Positions 11,388-23,930 of a stretch of DNA of 64,000 nt are shown here, in pieces (the stretch's first letter is position 1; every line of letters begins with the position of its first letter). The position numbers and the translations under genes are program-made. The DNA lies in NCBI GenBank assembly GCA_036924085.1, contig JAVGWX010000001.1, positions 2,765,603 to 2,829,602 of the forward strand, read 5' to 3'. Origin of the DNA: Ariolimax columbianus. Taxonomy: Eukaryota > Mollusca > Gastropoda > Stylommatophora > Arionidae. The notes under the pieces were generated by a model. It saw nothing but the letters and a program-made list of their open reading frames with translations. It did not search any database and was not told the origin of the DNA.

Positions 11388-11392
11388 TTAGG
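11325..11392. repeat. AT microsatellite
   Basis: tatatataaatatatat-type dinucleotide repeat with regular extra A. Responsible for a spurious Tyr/Ile-rich frame. Confidence 0.95.
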
Positions 11393-12199
11393 GTATTGTT
11401 CTGACCCAGAGGCAACTCAAAACTCAGTAGGTCTTTCACATGTGTGAATGGTTTAGTGAACACAAGCCCATGAGTTGGAAGTCCTCTACCATACAGGGTT
11501 TATCCCAGTTTAAGCCATGTCCAGCCAATAAAAGGTCCATAATTTTGTACATGAAACTTTGTGAATCACTCTGAAAACACATGCGTACTAAGAGTTGCAC
11601 AAAGTTCATTGACATTGTTTTTTTTAAATAAGAAGATTCAGTTTTTTTATTTTAAAAAAAAGAAAATTAATCTGCTCCTAATAAATGACTATGAAGCAGT
11701 ACATCTGGGATAATCATAAAAGAAACATCATTCAAATCCATGAATAAATTCAATGACTTTCAAAGCCTGGCAATCAAGAACGATGAATAAAAAGTTGAAC
11801 CTAGTGACCTCTAATAAAAAAAATGCAATCACTTTGTATATAAAGATGACTTTACCTTTCTGTCTCTTGGTCTAAACTAGGTGAAGGATAAAATACTGTA
11901 TGAGTATTTGAAAACCTACAGAAAGAAGATAAGTTGTCTGACTCTGATGAATAACTACAGCAACTAAAAACCAGAAGATATCTCACATCTTGGTAGCAAT
12001 ACATAGACAGGGAGACATTATGGTCAACGAAGCAAAATGTAACATCGTTTGTATACATGGGTCTGAAAGATTGGTGATAAATTATAAAAAAAAGAAGCCA
12101 AAGATATTCACAAAATGGATGACCAGACTGTGTACACCAAAAACTTAGTGAAGGAACAATATATCAGAGGAAAAGAAATAGTAGAAAAGATGTTGATAA
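11393..12199. other. AT-rich non-coding sequence
   Basis: No recognised gene or repeat. Confidence 0.4.
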
Positions 12200-13330
12200 A
12201 TAGGAGGTACATTTAGTAAGTCATCTGCAAGTTTCTGACATGAGCAGTAATAGAACACAGAGACACAAAGGTATTAACACAGGCAAAAAAGTTCTGCATG
12301 CCAAGCCATCCAATGAAAGACAGATTCCAAAATTTAGCAATGGGAAGACTGAAAAGAAGGCAGATATATAGATCTACCTGAAGTTGACATCCCCCTAAAG
12401 TCTGTGCCAGAACAAATCCCTTTGAGAGAGGAGCATGGACTATCAGTATGCATTCAAACAAAAGCGAAAGGAATATTAGACAAGGATGAACAGAACAGTG
12501 TGCAACGTAGAATAGTGACTCAGTTTCCTTGATGAAGAATACCAACAAGACCTTCAGGTCAGAGTATACACAGATGGGTCAGCACAGAATGCAGTAAAGA
12601 ATGGCGGAGCGGGAGTGTACATAGAGTACGAAAACAACATTAGGGATACAGTCAGAGTACCAACAGAGAAATTCTGTCATACATATGATGCAGAAATCCA
12701 GGCAATCGAGGTGGCAACTGAGAAACTGTTGAACACCAATGTCGGTCCACAACCTGTAGTATTTCTGACAGAAGCACAATCCGCACTCCAGTTCAGGGAA
12801 ACTGTCAGGTCTACAGGCTCTACTGTTTGAACTGACCAACCAGCACAAGATTGTCATGCAGTGAATACCTTCACGTTGTGGAGTACCAGAAAACGAGAGA
12901 GCACACCAACTGGCAAAGGAAGGTGCTGCAGATGAGCAACCAGACTTACCAGTTATATACCAATAGAAGATAAGGATGATTAAATCAATCAGAAAGTCTT
13001 CAACAGTAACATCAGATGATTACCATAAGATGAACAGACAAGAACAAACTGTTGTGTTGCGCCTTAGAACAGGACACAACCGACTCCGCAGCCACATGTA
13101 CACAAAATTGAAGATTGGCAACTCAGCTGCATGTACATGCGGACAGGCACCCCAGACCACATACTACAGAACTGCCCCGAATATAATATACACTAATATA
13201 TACACTATCCCATAGAAACAATACTAGAAGAGAAACTTTATGCACCTGTACGTGAACTACAAAAGACTGAAGTTTATACAAAAGACAACATTGCAGATAA
13301 AGGCATATTTTCAAGCGGACGAAAGAAGAA
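12200..13330 (+). pseudogene. I-clade LINE relic: end of RT, RNase H, C-terminal finger
   Basis: Plus-strand fragments match the intact element at 34.7-38.3 kb in order. About 12290 has HPMKDRFQNLAMGRLKRR (intact: HPMYQRLNNLGNGKLKRR). At 12562 is RVYTDGSAQNAVKNGGAGVY (RNase H start with the first catalytic Asp). Then comes VFLTEAQSALQ, where the usual Asp is Glu, then ERAHQLAKEGAADEQ. At 13036 is RQEQTVVLRLRTGHNRLRSH, followed by CTCG. Frames are interrupted, so this is dead. Confidence 0.85.
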
Positions 13331-14100
13331 TGAAAAGTTAAACGTGTTGCACCTCCAATCTACAATGCCCACAAAATCAAATGATTAAGTATTATAGTAT
13401 TCACACTAGCAAGTTTAAATTACAATATGAATTTCAAGTATCTACAAAATTAGATCCATCACTCATCTAGCATTTGTTTCTGCAATTAAAAAGTGACAAC
13501 TCAACAGCTTGCATTTTTTTTCCAATAGTGAAACTTCTGAGTAATAAGACACTGTTGTTGGTAGACGACACAATTGTAAAATTAAAACGATCTGTTGATG
13601 CACAATTTTGTTAATGATTCGACAAATTTCGTTTCTTAGCTATAGTAGTAATAGTATTGACTATACTATGAGTATTAGTATGATATTGATATGCTTGTTC
13701 ATTGACTGAGTGAGTGAGTAGCTTGTTTTTAATAGTCGTACTGTACTACTACTACTACTTCTACTAGTCGTAGATTTATAAAACTAGTAAAAAATGATGT
13801 TGATATCAGCAGTTCTGCCTAGCCGCTCTGTGTATTATCCATAAGCTAATTCTGAGTTCAGTCAATAAATTATGCCATATACACGGCAGGGACTAGTCTA
13901 CAAGCTTCTCACTGTTCACTGTTCTGGGTGCTGATTCCCAAGTGAGGTGGGCTGGGCATTTCCGCATAATGATAATATAACACCGGTGAGACTGAAAAAT
14001 GAATACCACAACTATTCACTACCTTAACGTTTACGTTGAACGGGAAAAAATCAACTCATTTATGAAACCATAAATCCTAGTTACTGAAATCACACTTACA
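13331..14100. other. Intergenic, no feature recognised
   Basis: AT-rich sequence with a short CTA-type microsatellite near 13741-13770. Confidence 0.4.
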
Positions 14101-14467
14101 CTTTTATATAATAGGAAACGAGTGTCAAAGACGATTCATTTGAAGTGAAACTTTTCTCAACCAAACTGGAAATGGCGATAACTTGACAAGGTGTGATGGG
14201 ATTGATGACGTCACGGTGACCCTGCGTAGTGACCCCGGCTGGAGAAGTGCGTTTACAATGCTTGGGATGCAAATTTACGCGTAGCCTGGCAAATTTCCCC
14301 TCGAAAAATGGATATTTTACAGTTTTGTGTATTTAACACTTAGCCATTCATGTAATATTTTTCAAAACGTTACGATAACAATGCCACTGTTAAGCCCCGC
14401 ATTCGTTATTTTAGTGATACAAGGCATTACTAGAGACCGTTGAGGATTGTTAAGTGCACAATCAAAG
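14101..14467. promoter_or_regulatory. Probable MED1 promoter, possibly shared with RALA
   Basis: The region just upstream of the MED1 start is relatively GC-richer than its surroundings and has a perfect CRE/ATF palindrome TGACGTCA at 14206-14213. A second half-element, cacggtgaccctg, follows. There is also aaatggcgataac near 14171, and the start codon lies in caaagATGGCAGCTG, close to the YY1-type initiator element AAGATGGCGGC. RALA is transcribed leftward and has a split 5' UTR, so its first exon may also lie here. The promoter call is inferred from position and motifs. Confidence 0.45.
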
Positions 14468-14522
14468 ATGGCAGCTGAAACTGGGATACCCTCTGTTTAT
14501 TTGGAACACCAGTTTTCGCATG
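14468..14522 (+). CDS. MED1: MED1 exon 1 (start)
   Basis: Eighteen codons plus one base: MAAETGIPSVYLEHQFSH, donor GTAATT. The start was chosen as the first ATG in the open frame leading into exon 2, in a good context (AAAGATGG). The N-terminus is not conserved in the family, so this exon rests on splice phase, ATG context and position. Confidence 0.7.
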
Positions 14523-15169
14523 GTAATTATCTGATTTTGTGTGTTTAAGTAAAGTGGTTTTGGCAGATATGATTCATGTTGTTGAACATGGTAGCTAATT
14601 AGTTCCTAATTACATCACAGATAAAACAACTGTTTACCATTAAAAATACTACTACTGAACTACTAATATAAAATGATTGTTCTTCAGTGGTCTTAACCAC
14701 TAAGTTAACTAGTTTCTACTAACCATTTCTAATATGTGCCTACACTCTCAAGAAAGTCAAACATGTTAGAATATATTGTCTGATTTGATAAACATTGAAC
14801 ATATTATTTAATTAAAATAACATAGTTCCAACCGGGGGCGTGCACAAAGTCCACTTGAATAAATTCAGTTTGTTATGGAGGAAGGAAGCAAATCCCAAAT
14901 TGAAACTGAAGACCTTGCAACATAGATCTAATTAGTCTACATAGAAAGAATAACAATTATGTTTTTAAACTTAAAGGTAAATGTCATAGACAACACTTGT
15001 AGTCCTGTATAGCAGTAGTGTACTACTCCTTACCAAGAAGAGTTAACCAAAACAAGTGACTAGACAATAGACTAGAGGTCTATATTTTCATACTGAAGAC
15101 TTTGATATCCTCTGTTGTTGTTCAAAGCTACTCATGCTGAGTTATGTTTCTTTGTTAGCTGACTACTTT
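14523..15169 (+). other. MED1 intron 1, first part
   Basis: AT-rich, no feature recognised. Confidence 0.5.
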
Positions 15170-15405
15170 GGCTCTTCTTACATCCTGTTCAGCCAACCTA
15201 CATGAGAAGGTTGACCTGGGTCATCCTGGCTGTAGTGCAGCAGTGTAGTGCAATGTCAGGCTCCTCAGTAAGCTAACTACTATAGGGATTACACTTACAG
15301 TATTCTGAGTGTTGATCCTCACGTCATTGACCAGACTGCTATGACGCAGCCTGTTTCCCGGAGCATGTGAATGAGGACATGAGATCAGATCTTGAATAGT
15401 ATAAT
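15170..15405 (-). repeat. Dispersed repeat (reverse copy)
   Basis: Reverse complement of the family at 11150 and 45500: cctcagtaagctaactacta, tcattgaccagactgctatg, acgcagcctgtttcccggag. Confidence 0.65.
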
Positions 15406-15649
15406 TCACCTAGCTCTGATTACTCCGATTCATTATGTTTGGGGAAGTTTATGATAGTGTTTCAGAAATAGCCATTTAAATTCATCTAAAGTTTGTCTTT
15501 CAACTCACGAACATTGATGTGTTTGGCCATAATACTGGCTGCTATTCTAGTGGTATCTGGTTTTTATGGATTGAACATTACAGTAAAGGGCCAACATATC
15601 TAGGCAGTTGAGAACTTAACTAAACAGTATTCTCACGAGAGCAGTAAAT

Positions 15650-15720
15650 ATCATGCAAAGTGGTCAAGCCGTTTATCTCGTGTTCAGAAAGTCGGGGTTC
15701 AAATTCGAACTGCGATGGTC
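15650..15720 (+). mobile_element. Possible tRNA-like SINE head
   Basis: gtggtcaagccgtttatctc, then ggggttcaaattcgaactgc, resembles a tRNA A box and B box arrangement. No second copy was seen in the window, so this is tentative. An 83-codon frame downstream (15760-16011) has no recognised family. Confidence 0.3.
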
Positions 15721-16007
15721 GGTTCATGATGGCATTATTTTTTTAGGTCCCTAGGTTCATTGCTGGATCTACGGACTTTGTGTGATGCTCTAGGCAGGCG
15801 GCATACCATTATGTGGAGAGAGATCGAGCCATATGGGGAGATCCATGGCGATGAAGTCGACCCCTTGCCGCTAACCTTTATGTCAACTGAAACTGCCAAA
15901 GTCTGGACTGCTTTACAAAGACTACTTGAAGATTTTAATCAAAAAAGAGTCAGCATTGCAATCAAGCTCAAAATATATCTTGCTCAGTACCTTCTTGTAA
16001 AAGTAAA

Positions 16008-16232
16008 GTAACCCATAGCATTACTGCTGTAGGCGTATGAGATGTTATTGATCTCACATTTCAGAGGCTCGGCTATATGAGGGCGGTAGCCATCTCCTCT
16101 CCCTCCTCAACCAGCACCCATTTAAAGAGCCGTTACGGTCTGAAAAAACATTTCCGCCTCAACTGGGGGATGAACCCAGAACGACTCAGATGTGAAGGCA
16201 GCGCGCTAACCACTGTGCTATGTGGCTCACTA
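16008..16232 (-). mobile_element. tRNA-derived SINE (reverse copy of the 5578 element)
   Basis: On the minus strand: gccacatagcacagtggtta, ggttcatcccccagttgagg (B box), ttttttcagaccgtaacggc, gagatggctaccgccctcat, ending atgctatgggttactttac. Diverged from the copy at 5578-5815 but collinear. Confidence 0.85.
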
Positions 16233-18109
16233 CCTTCTTGTACACTTGTAAAAAAGAGTTAGTGTTTTATTAGAAAAACCAAGAAAAACTCAAGTACTTT
16301 TACACAGGGAGCTTTTGCAGATTATTAATCTGACAAAGAGATTCTCATAGTCACAAAAATCTTTCTACTGCAGAAGACCTAAGTCAAACAGACAGGCATA
16401 TACTTCACATGCATGATACATGTCTTTGAAAGTTGCTGTACTGGGAGCTCAATCACATGAGGACAATTAAAGGAAAGAATAAACTTGAGTGAGTGTCACT
16501 AGAAAGCTTCCAAATTGGTGTCACATTCTGGGAGCGAAGAATAACATCAGGTCAAGTGAAAATGCTGATCGTTATCCACACCTTACTTTTTCATAGGGAT
16601 CCTGTTAACTGGCTGTGGGGGGAGACACTATAATCTTCATAATGATGTTCTTACTGAGGAGTCTTGCATTGCACTACAGACAGGAGGACTTCCTCATGCA
16701 TGCCTTGGAATTTAAGAAGTCCCACTGTAACCCACCACCAAAGAATTGTCATCAAAAGTTAAATGAACTCAGTGCAAGTGGCTTGTATTAACAACTGGGA
16801 AACCCTTGTACTGACACAGCAACATATCATTTGCTACACCAAGATCAATGCACAGCAAAGAATGGCTAAGACACATAGAGACCACTCTCTATAAAAATAT
16901 AGTACTCTTTCATCGATGTATGTCCAGACAGTTGCAGCAACATATACCTGTATCTGGTTATCATCACAGACAATTGAGGGCTGTTGTAGTGGTGACTGGT
17001 GGTGATTAATATGTAAAGGTGCCAACTCACTCGTTCGTTGAGGACTGAATCTGCAACTTGAATATTATTTTTTTTTTTGGCCTTGAAGGTACAACCTTGG
17101 AGACATTAATCTCAATACAGCTGTCCTGGATGCACTGGTGATACTCTGGCAGAGCTACCACTATATAAAAAAACTATATGAATTGATCACAACACAGATC
17201 AGTTTTATTTGTCAGCATTTGTTACAACAGGGAGACAATGGGCACACTACTGATGACAATACCTCTACTTCTGTTCAACTTTAAAACTGCCTAGCTAATC
17301 TATCCTGCCATTACGTGTATAGTACACAGGTGGAAGGTCAGTGCTGAGTTCCCAGGATTTCATTCACGTGAATCACTATACAACCATCTTCCATACCACT
17401 TCTAAGCTACACTTACAAAATATGAATGAAGGATATTTACCAGGTAAAGACGTGCATCTGCATGTCAGGTTGCTGTTCGTTTCTGGACTCGACTTGGTCA
17501 ATGTGTCTTTCCACTACTTGTGTCCGATCTCTCAACTACTTGTGTCTGATCTGTTGTTTCTCATCTCTTGTGTATCGGTTACTTGGGTATCAACTGCCTC
17601 CGATCTCTCATGTGTTAACTGCTCAACTAACTTGACTGCCCTTAGTCACGAGTGTGCTGGACTCATATGATCTCCCCTGTTCCCGCCAATTTGCGTATTT
17701 CATAATGCAAGTAAATCTATTCCCGCGTTCTCAAGCTTTCTTGGTCAATTGTCAGTGCGCTCAGAGACGCGTTGTTCCCATGGCATTATTCCAACCAATG
17801 GTTAGCGCGCTGTGAAATGTGCTGTTTCATGCAGAATTTATTACATCTTAACACAGACTCCCGTTAATATGATTCTAAAACTGAAGTATGGTTAAAACAA
17901 ACCCTCCCTTTTATTTTCCTGGTTCATAAACTACTGGATGTTCTGATGGGGTGACACGTGGGTGCATCTGTAACACTACTGTATTAATGATATATTGGGT
18001 TACTGAAAGTGCTACACTTTTCATGGTTTCTCATTGATGACACTCTTATTATCATCAGGATGTTTCAGCAGCAAGAAAGTCAAATACATTTGTTATACCT
18101 TATCTTTAG
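16233..18109 (+). other. MED1 intron 1, remainder
   Basis: No feature recognised. A 109-codon frame at 17341-17670 has repeated-looking Leu/Ser-rich translation and no homology signal; judged random. Confidence 0.45.
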
Positions 18110-18219
18110 GTCGGGGCACAAAGAGGACTCGAGGATCCTTAATTGAGAGACTTCGCAACAAGAGTTCTCAGAATCACTCATGGACCGAGAGCATAAAATC
18201 TGTGCGAAGTTCTGTAGCA
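18110..18219 (+). CDS. MED1: MED1 exon 2
   Basis: Completes a Gly codon with exon 1, then RGTKRTRGSLIERLRNKSSQ followed by NHSWTESIKSVRSSVA. Acceptor TTTAG, donor GTAAGT, ends in phase 0. SLIERLRNKSSQNHSWTESI aligns with human SSLLERLHAKFNQNRPWSETI. Confidence 0.9.
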
Positions 18220-19099
18220 GTAAGTTATAAGACTTTTTAAAAAAATGTAATTAATTTAATCAATATATAAAGTTGGGGTTCACCGCTTAGCTCTAGATGT
18301 TTCTTAATTTTATTTCACTTTCAAGTAAACAATATAAAAGGGATTCTTGTGTTAAATTTCAGAGCTGTAACAAATTATATTTGATTAAACTTAGGCTCAA
18401 GTGTTTGTTTCTGTGCTCATGAAATAGCTAGTAAAGTGTTTATTTCTGATTTGAGTAATGTCCAATTCAGCCGACACTATTTACATAGTCTCAAATATAG
18501 TTTAATGGGAGCTTAAATGACAGCTGTAGTATTTCTGGCATTTTTGGCACATCAAAATTAGGCTAAGTACAGATTGATTGCATCACATCTAACAATATGA
18601 TTTTATCAGTTTTATATTATAGTTTGGGGTTTAAATCTTGGATTGATAGGAGCAATATTGCGTTCTACATGTGATACCTAGCCAGCACAGTCAACAAAAA
18701 CATCAGTGAGAACAGAAAATTGTGGATCAGCATGGTTACCTAGTTCTTTTCACTGTTTCCTCTCCCTGAAATACCCTAACAGAAGTGCTATGACTTGACT
18801 TGTCTCTTTAATTCCACTCAGGTGCACAGGCCTGCGACTATCCATTCACCACAGACTTCTGCCCCATATTCTATAATTCCTCCCATAACACTAATGCCAT
18901 CCTTCTCTTTTGTTCAGGTCTGCTTGTTCCTCAAGAGCAAGCTTGGGTATACTGATGTTTCTTTAAACCTGAACTTCTTCAGTTCATGGCCATTCATTTT
19001 TATGCGATTTAATTGTATATAATCTTTATGGGATCAAACACAAAGAACTAATTCTATAAGAAAATGGCTAGACTCTCCCCCAGCACATGTTCGACATGT
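18220..19099 (+). other. MED1 intron 2, left part
   Basis: AT-rich, no feature recognised. Confidence 0.5.
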
Positions 19100-20570
19100 C
19101 TGTGAATAAAATTGACCCAAGACTGACATGAAAAAAAACCACATCCAACAAAGCTAAGAACAGAATAGCAATAATGAGAAAGATAGTGGGCTCCACATGG
19201 GGAGCTGACATAAGTGCCCTAAAGAAACTGCACAAGTTATGTGAGACCAGTGCTAGCATACGGGATAGCAGCGTGGTCCACGGCAACAACAACAAACGTA
19301 CAAAAAATTAATAGAGCTTAAAAACCAAAATATCATCACTGATGTCAGAACAACACCAATAAATGCTATGAAAAATATCACAGGAATCGAAAGCATGGAG
19401 AAGTGCAGAGACAAAAAACACTCCAGAAATGGAAGACATTCAAACAAAGGCCTGATCATCCAATATGACAGGATAAATCACATTGGAAGAATGAGATTAA
19501 AGAGAAACCACTTCATATTAAAAACAAAGATCTGACAAGAACAGACCCAATCATAAACCAGGCAATAGCAGGAGATCCAAAACAAACATCCCAAATTCCA
19601 TCATAGAAAAAAAAAAAATCCCCTATGATGTTATCAGCCATAGAGGGAAAAGAAAAGAAGAGACATATTTAGAAAGAATAATTATCACGGAAGAATATCT
19701 TCTGACAGTCTACACACAAAGCCATATCCTATGAAGGGTCTATACAGATTAAGAAACGTAGAAGAAAAAAACCTTGTGCTTACAATGGGAATATACTACA
19801 ATAACCTTCATGTGGAAGTATAGGCACTGAAGGCTGCTGCAGAGCTTGTAACCCAAGATGAATATATCTGCCAAGAAGCACATACAAGAGTAAGTCAACA
19901 AGTAGATCACAAAATGATAAGGGATAGCTGAATAATGTAGCTTGTATTTCTAGAGGTGTCACTAGGTGGCAGCAAAATTCAAAATTATTTACTGACCTTC
20001 TCTCATAGTATTACTCTCGGGTGTCTCGTTAGTATTAGTAGCTCTAAAACAACATAAAAATAGAGATCTTGGGCAATGCATGTACTTCCTGACACAGCTC
20101 TCAGCAGAGCGTCCAAAGTTCGTCATTCATTGGATTCCTTCCCATTGCAATATCAAAGGCAATGAAGCTGTAGACAGACTAGGAAAGTGTGAAGGAGCTT
20201 CAAACAGACCCCAGACCTGTGCATCCCATATAATGAGACAAAGACCATAACTAAAGCCAACTTCAATGGAAAATGGGCTGATCAACACCCCTCTTCTGAA
20301 AAGAAAACTTTAATGTTTTAAAGAGCAAGTCGTTATCTTCAAACTGAGATCTGAGCATAACAGACTCACATGTCATCTTTACAACAAAATGAGGATTGGG
20401 ACAGATGTCGATGTGTGGAACATACCATGGAATACATCCTACAAAGCTGCACACTCACACATGAAGAGAGAGAACAGTACTGGCCTCACGAGACAGATAG
20501 AGACAAAAGCCGTACAGAGATAAAACAGCCTTGCAAACAACATTGGTCTTTGTAAGAAAAACCGGGGCCT
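19100..20570 (+). pseudogene. I-clade LINE relic: RT end and RNase H
   Basis: Collinear with the intact element at 34.7 kb: RIAIMRKIVGSTWGADISA at about 19160 (intact: RMAIMRKLAGTSWGADEG), then VIHWIPSHCNIKGNEAVDRL at about 20120 (RNase H; intact: VQWVPSHCNIQGNEEADRL), then MEYILQSCTLTHEEREQYWP at about 20425 (intact: EHLLQNCPTYEDQREQMWP). Many stops; the first RNase H Asp region is lost. Confidence 0.85.
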
Positions 20571-20890
20571 TGATCTGAGGATGAACGACAATGAAGAAGA
20601 AGGATCATTTTTTATGTTTTTCTCCCCCGTTGGTTCTGTAGTCATATTTTTGCTATTAACCTGATTTTCCTGTGTGTCTTGTTGTTATGCAACAGAAGAC
20701 AGAGATCATCTGCCAAATCAGGATCTACCAGTTATCAAATGTTCATTGATTTCCTACTTGTCTGTAATCAAGAGGAAAAAATCATTGAGGATACTGGCCT
20801 CAGTTTGAACTGACAATTTGTCTTTATAAACTATTTTTGCAGCTGACCTCTTCAGAAAAGTCCTATATAATTTCTATAAATTTCTCACAG

Positions 20891-20969
20891 GAGAGGAAAA
20901 CGCAGATAGAAAATACAGAACCTTCAGGTGTGCAGTTGTGCTTGGATACACTACAGAAAGCGATGAAAG
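20891..20969 (+). CDS. MED1: MED1 exon 3
   Basis: ERKTQIENTEPSGVQLCLDT then LQKAMK, ending in phase 1. Acceptor TCTCACAG, donor GTAGGG. Aligns with human VSCLETLQKALK. An alternative acceptor at 20841 would lengthen the exon in frame; the shorter form fits the family better. Confidence 0.9.
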
Positions 20970-21451
20970 GTAGGGTAGATTTGTTCAACGTTTTGTTCAG
21001 AACTTCTGATCACTTTCTTAGAAAAATGTTTCATTGATATAAGAAGAACAGTACAGATAGTACAAGGGGTTGAAGTTATATTATCATATGTACCTTAACC
21101 TTCTAGTTTCCACACTTTTACTTATGACATCACATTTAGACTTGCCCATATTTTGTACACAGTTGTCTTGTATATCCATGACATTGTCACAAAGCACTGA
21201 TAGTGTTCCTAACCAGATCAACATATCTGTTAGCTTCCACTGCAATCATATTCATAACATCTATATAAACAAACTACCTCAGAAAATCCGTTGCAGAACT
21301 TAATTTCATCACAATCAATAACGGAATAACGTTCCAAATCCAAGTTTTTGATGTTAGTTAATTTACATTCATTGTCTGATAATTGAAACTTGTTTGTAAA
21401 TAAAGATGTTTTTAAAGAAAGTACAATGTTTTTCCTTTTTTTTTCACATAG

Positions 21452-21630
21452 TGAAATCCCAGCAAACTTTGAAAGAGAGGCTGGACTTGATTGGTCGACA
21501 TTTAGGTTTGAACACTCAGATCCAGGATCAGAAGGTCTCGCTGGGTACAGATACTTTTCAAGTGGATGTTCTGCTAGGGGATGGGGGCATTATCACACAT
21601 GTTAAGCTAGCAAACCAGGGAGATGTTGTG
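21452..21630 (+). CDS. MED1: MED1 exon 4
   Basis: Continues VKSQQTLKERLDLIGRHLGL and TDTFQVDVLLGDGG, then HVKLANQGDVV. Acceptor CACATAG after a T-rich tract, donor GTAGGT, ends in phase 0. Aligns with human MTDRLESIARQNGL and FYVEVQLDPAGQLCDVKVAHHG. Confidence 0.93.
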
Positions 21631-22389
21631 GTAGGTCTTAGCTCAATGATTTGCCTTCAGTGAAAAAGTAGTTATGTTTAAATCTTGCTCCCTTTCCCCC
21701 ATACAGATATTCTTGTCATGATCATCTCTCTATGTTAACAGTGAACTTGCAAATAAAAACAGAAATCATTACAAATGATCAAGTCAAACAGCAATTTTGT
21801 AGTGATAATTTGAAGTCATTTGTTAAGCATGTCTTTTGAATATTGTGTCTCGGCAAAATGTTTATTCTGTAAGTAAAGAGCAATAGCACAGGTAAACTGA
21901 TCAGTAACACTGACCACATGGAGATCACAGAAATCAGGATCATTGTTTAGCCTTTAGTATGCCCTCGCCCAACCAATTTTGACACATTCAGCCTAAAAAT
22001 TGGAAATTGAAATGACAAAAAATTGTTTATGGACGGAGACCCCTGCCAATAGCTAGCCATTTTTTTATGCTGAATACGTCACGTCCATCTACACATGTTT
22101 TTGCCAGTAAAAGTATTGAATGTTAGATTACAAATGGATTTAAAACGATTATCTTCTTATTATGCAGATTGGAGCAGGTCTATTTTTTTTAGAAAGACGA
22201 AGTAGGTTGTTGGGAAGGATCTTTATCGGATAGATCTGTTTATTTTGTTTGTTTAGATGTAATAGCTACATTTGAATTGGAATCTAACAGTTGTGTTGAT
22301 ATTATCAACACAGTAACGATACGTTGTGGTTTCATGGATTTATATCGGAGTGACTAGGCCTATCAGTCAAGTCAAAATGTTTTATTTTT
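21631..22389 (+). other. MED1 intron 4, first part
   Basis: AT-rich. Weak similarity by eye between 22190-22290 and 41090-41160 (tagatctgttta-type) suggests another old repeat that continues into the next entry. Confidence 0.35.
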
Positions 22390-22560
22390 CAATAGATGTT
22401 CACCTTCATCTTTTTGTATCTCAGAAACTAACAAATACACAACAAAAACAATAACACCAACAAGTTCTTTATTCATTTATGTCTCTACACACAAGAAAAT
22501 CATATTTATTGACCAACAAACAGAAAAGTTAAAAACTTTGAAATTCAACTACCATAACGA
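22390..22560. repeat. Dispersed repeat pair with 41262-41400
   Basis: Shares ccttcatctttttgtatctc, agaaactaaca, caccaacaagttctt and atgtctctacacacaa with 41262-41400 in the same orientation. Family unknown. Confidence 0.75.
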
Positions 22561-22829
22561 AAAATTGAGTTGCAAAAATTGTTTCTAAATTTATGCAGCG
22601 TGATAAAGGTTAAACTGGACCTCATGTTCTCAATACTTCCAACAGATTGCTCAGTTATAAAAAACTAGGCATATATGGAACTGTCTCAAGGTTTTCTATC
22701 ACTAGTGCTATTGAACATATACACACCAAAATTTGTTGAAACCTTGCAGGACCATTTACAGATGAGATCCTGACCAAAACAACTGACTTGGGTATAAAGC
22801 TGTCAAAGGCATCCAAGCGATAGGATAAG

Positions 22830-23165
22830 GAACTTCATGGTATGAGAAGGCCAGCTCACAGCCAACCCCAACAGTGCCTGGGTGATAAGATGTAACTTGA
22901 ACAACTTCGTGGCATGAGAAGGCCAGCTCTGTTGTTCTAACCTCAACAGTGCCTGAGTGATGAGATGTAACTTGAACAACTTCATGGCATGAGAAGGTCA
23001 GCTCACAGCCAACCCCACCCTAACAGTGCCTGAGTGAGGAGATGTAACTTGAACAACTTCGTGGCATGAGAAGGTCAGCTCACAGCCAACCCCAACCGTG
23101 CCCCTGAGTGATGAGATGTAACTTGAACAACTTCGTGGCATGAGAAGGCTAGCTCTGTTGTTATA
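22830..23165. repeat. Minisatellite, about 72-77-bp unit, 5 copies
   Basis: The unit contains cttcgtggcatgagaaggcc, cagctcacagccaacccca and gtgatgagatgtaacttgaa. Copies start at about 22839, 22911, 22985, 23062 and 23137. Confidence 0.92.
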
Positions 23166-23685
23166 ATCTCAAGCGGCCGGACGGTCTGTTGTGTCATGTG
23201 ACCAAACAATTCCATTGTCTGTATGTCCATATATGTCATGGATGACATTGTTGCCACTTTCTGTGGGGTTTCTCACTTCTAGTGTCAGTGGTGTATTACG
23301 GGCTGAGCACTGAGCATCCTCACATCGCCATGGGCACAGTCTCAACATTTCAAGCCAGAACAAAGGAATGCAAATAGTTGTGGCCATCACTAAAAATGTT
23401 TGTGAATATGGTTTAGTATTTCAATCAGAACCTTCCAGTGGATTACAGTTCTTCATCAAATGCACGCAAAGTTGCCTGTTTTCTTTATGTCTGTTTCGAG
23501 TTCTCTTCTTTTTGTGTGTTTTGGTACTTTTATTGCCTTAGGAATTCCAGAACAGAGGCTGGTGTGTGATGTTATCAATGGGATTCCTTCTGTTGCTATC
23601 TGTGCTCTGATTTAGCATTCTCTGTTCCCCAGAATGCTTCCACTAGCCTTATTCCATATGTTCCTGTGCTCTTGTAAGAACTTTG
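23166..23685 (+). other. MED1 intron 4 spacer
   Basis: No feature recognised. Confidence 0.4.
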
Positions 23686-23930
23686 ATTGTATGCATACCT
23701 ATAAAGTTTCATCTTTATTTTGGCTATCAGAAGATAGTGGTCTGTTGCCATGTCTGCTGCTCTATTGTATGCATACCTATAAAGTTTCATCTTTATTTTG
23801 GCTATCAGAAGATAGTGGTCTGGTGCCATGTCTGCTGCTCTATTGTATGCATACCTATAAAGTTTCATCTTTATTTTGGCTATCAGAAGATAGGGGTCTG
23901 GTGCCATGTCTGCTACTCTACACACTCTTA
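23686..23930. repeat. Minisatellite, 78-bp unit, 3 copies
   Basis: The unit contains ttgtatgcatacctataaag, ttattttggctatcagaaga and gccatgtctgctgctcta. Because 78 is a multiple of three, it opens frames on both strands; these are not genes. Confidence 0.95.

Noticed and set aside
17341..17670. 109-codon plus-strand frame in MED1 intron 1
   Set aside because: No homology signal; overlapping frame of similar length in another phase; composition like its surroundings.
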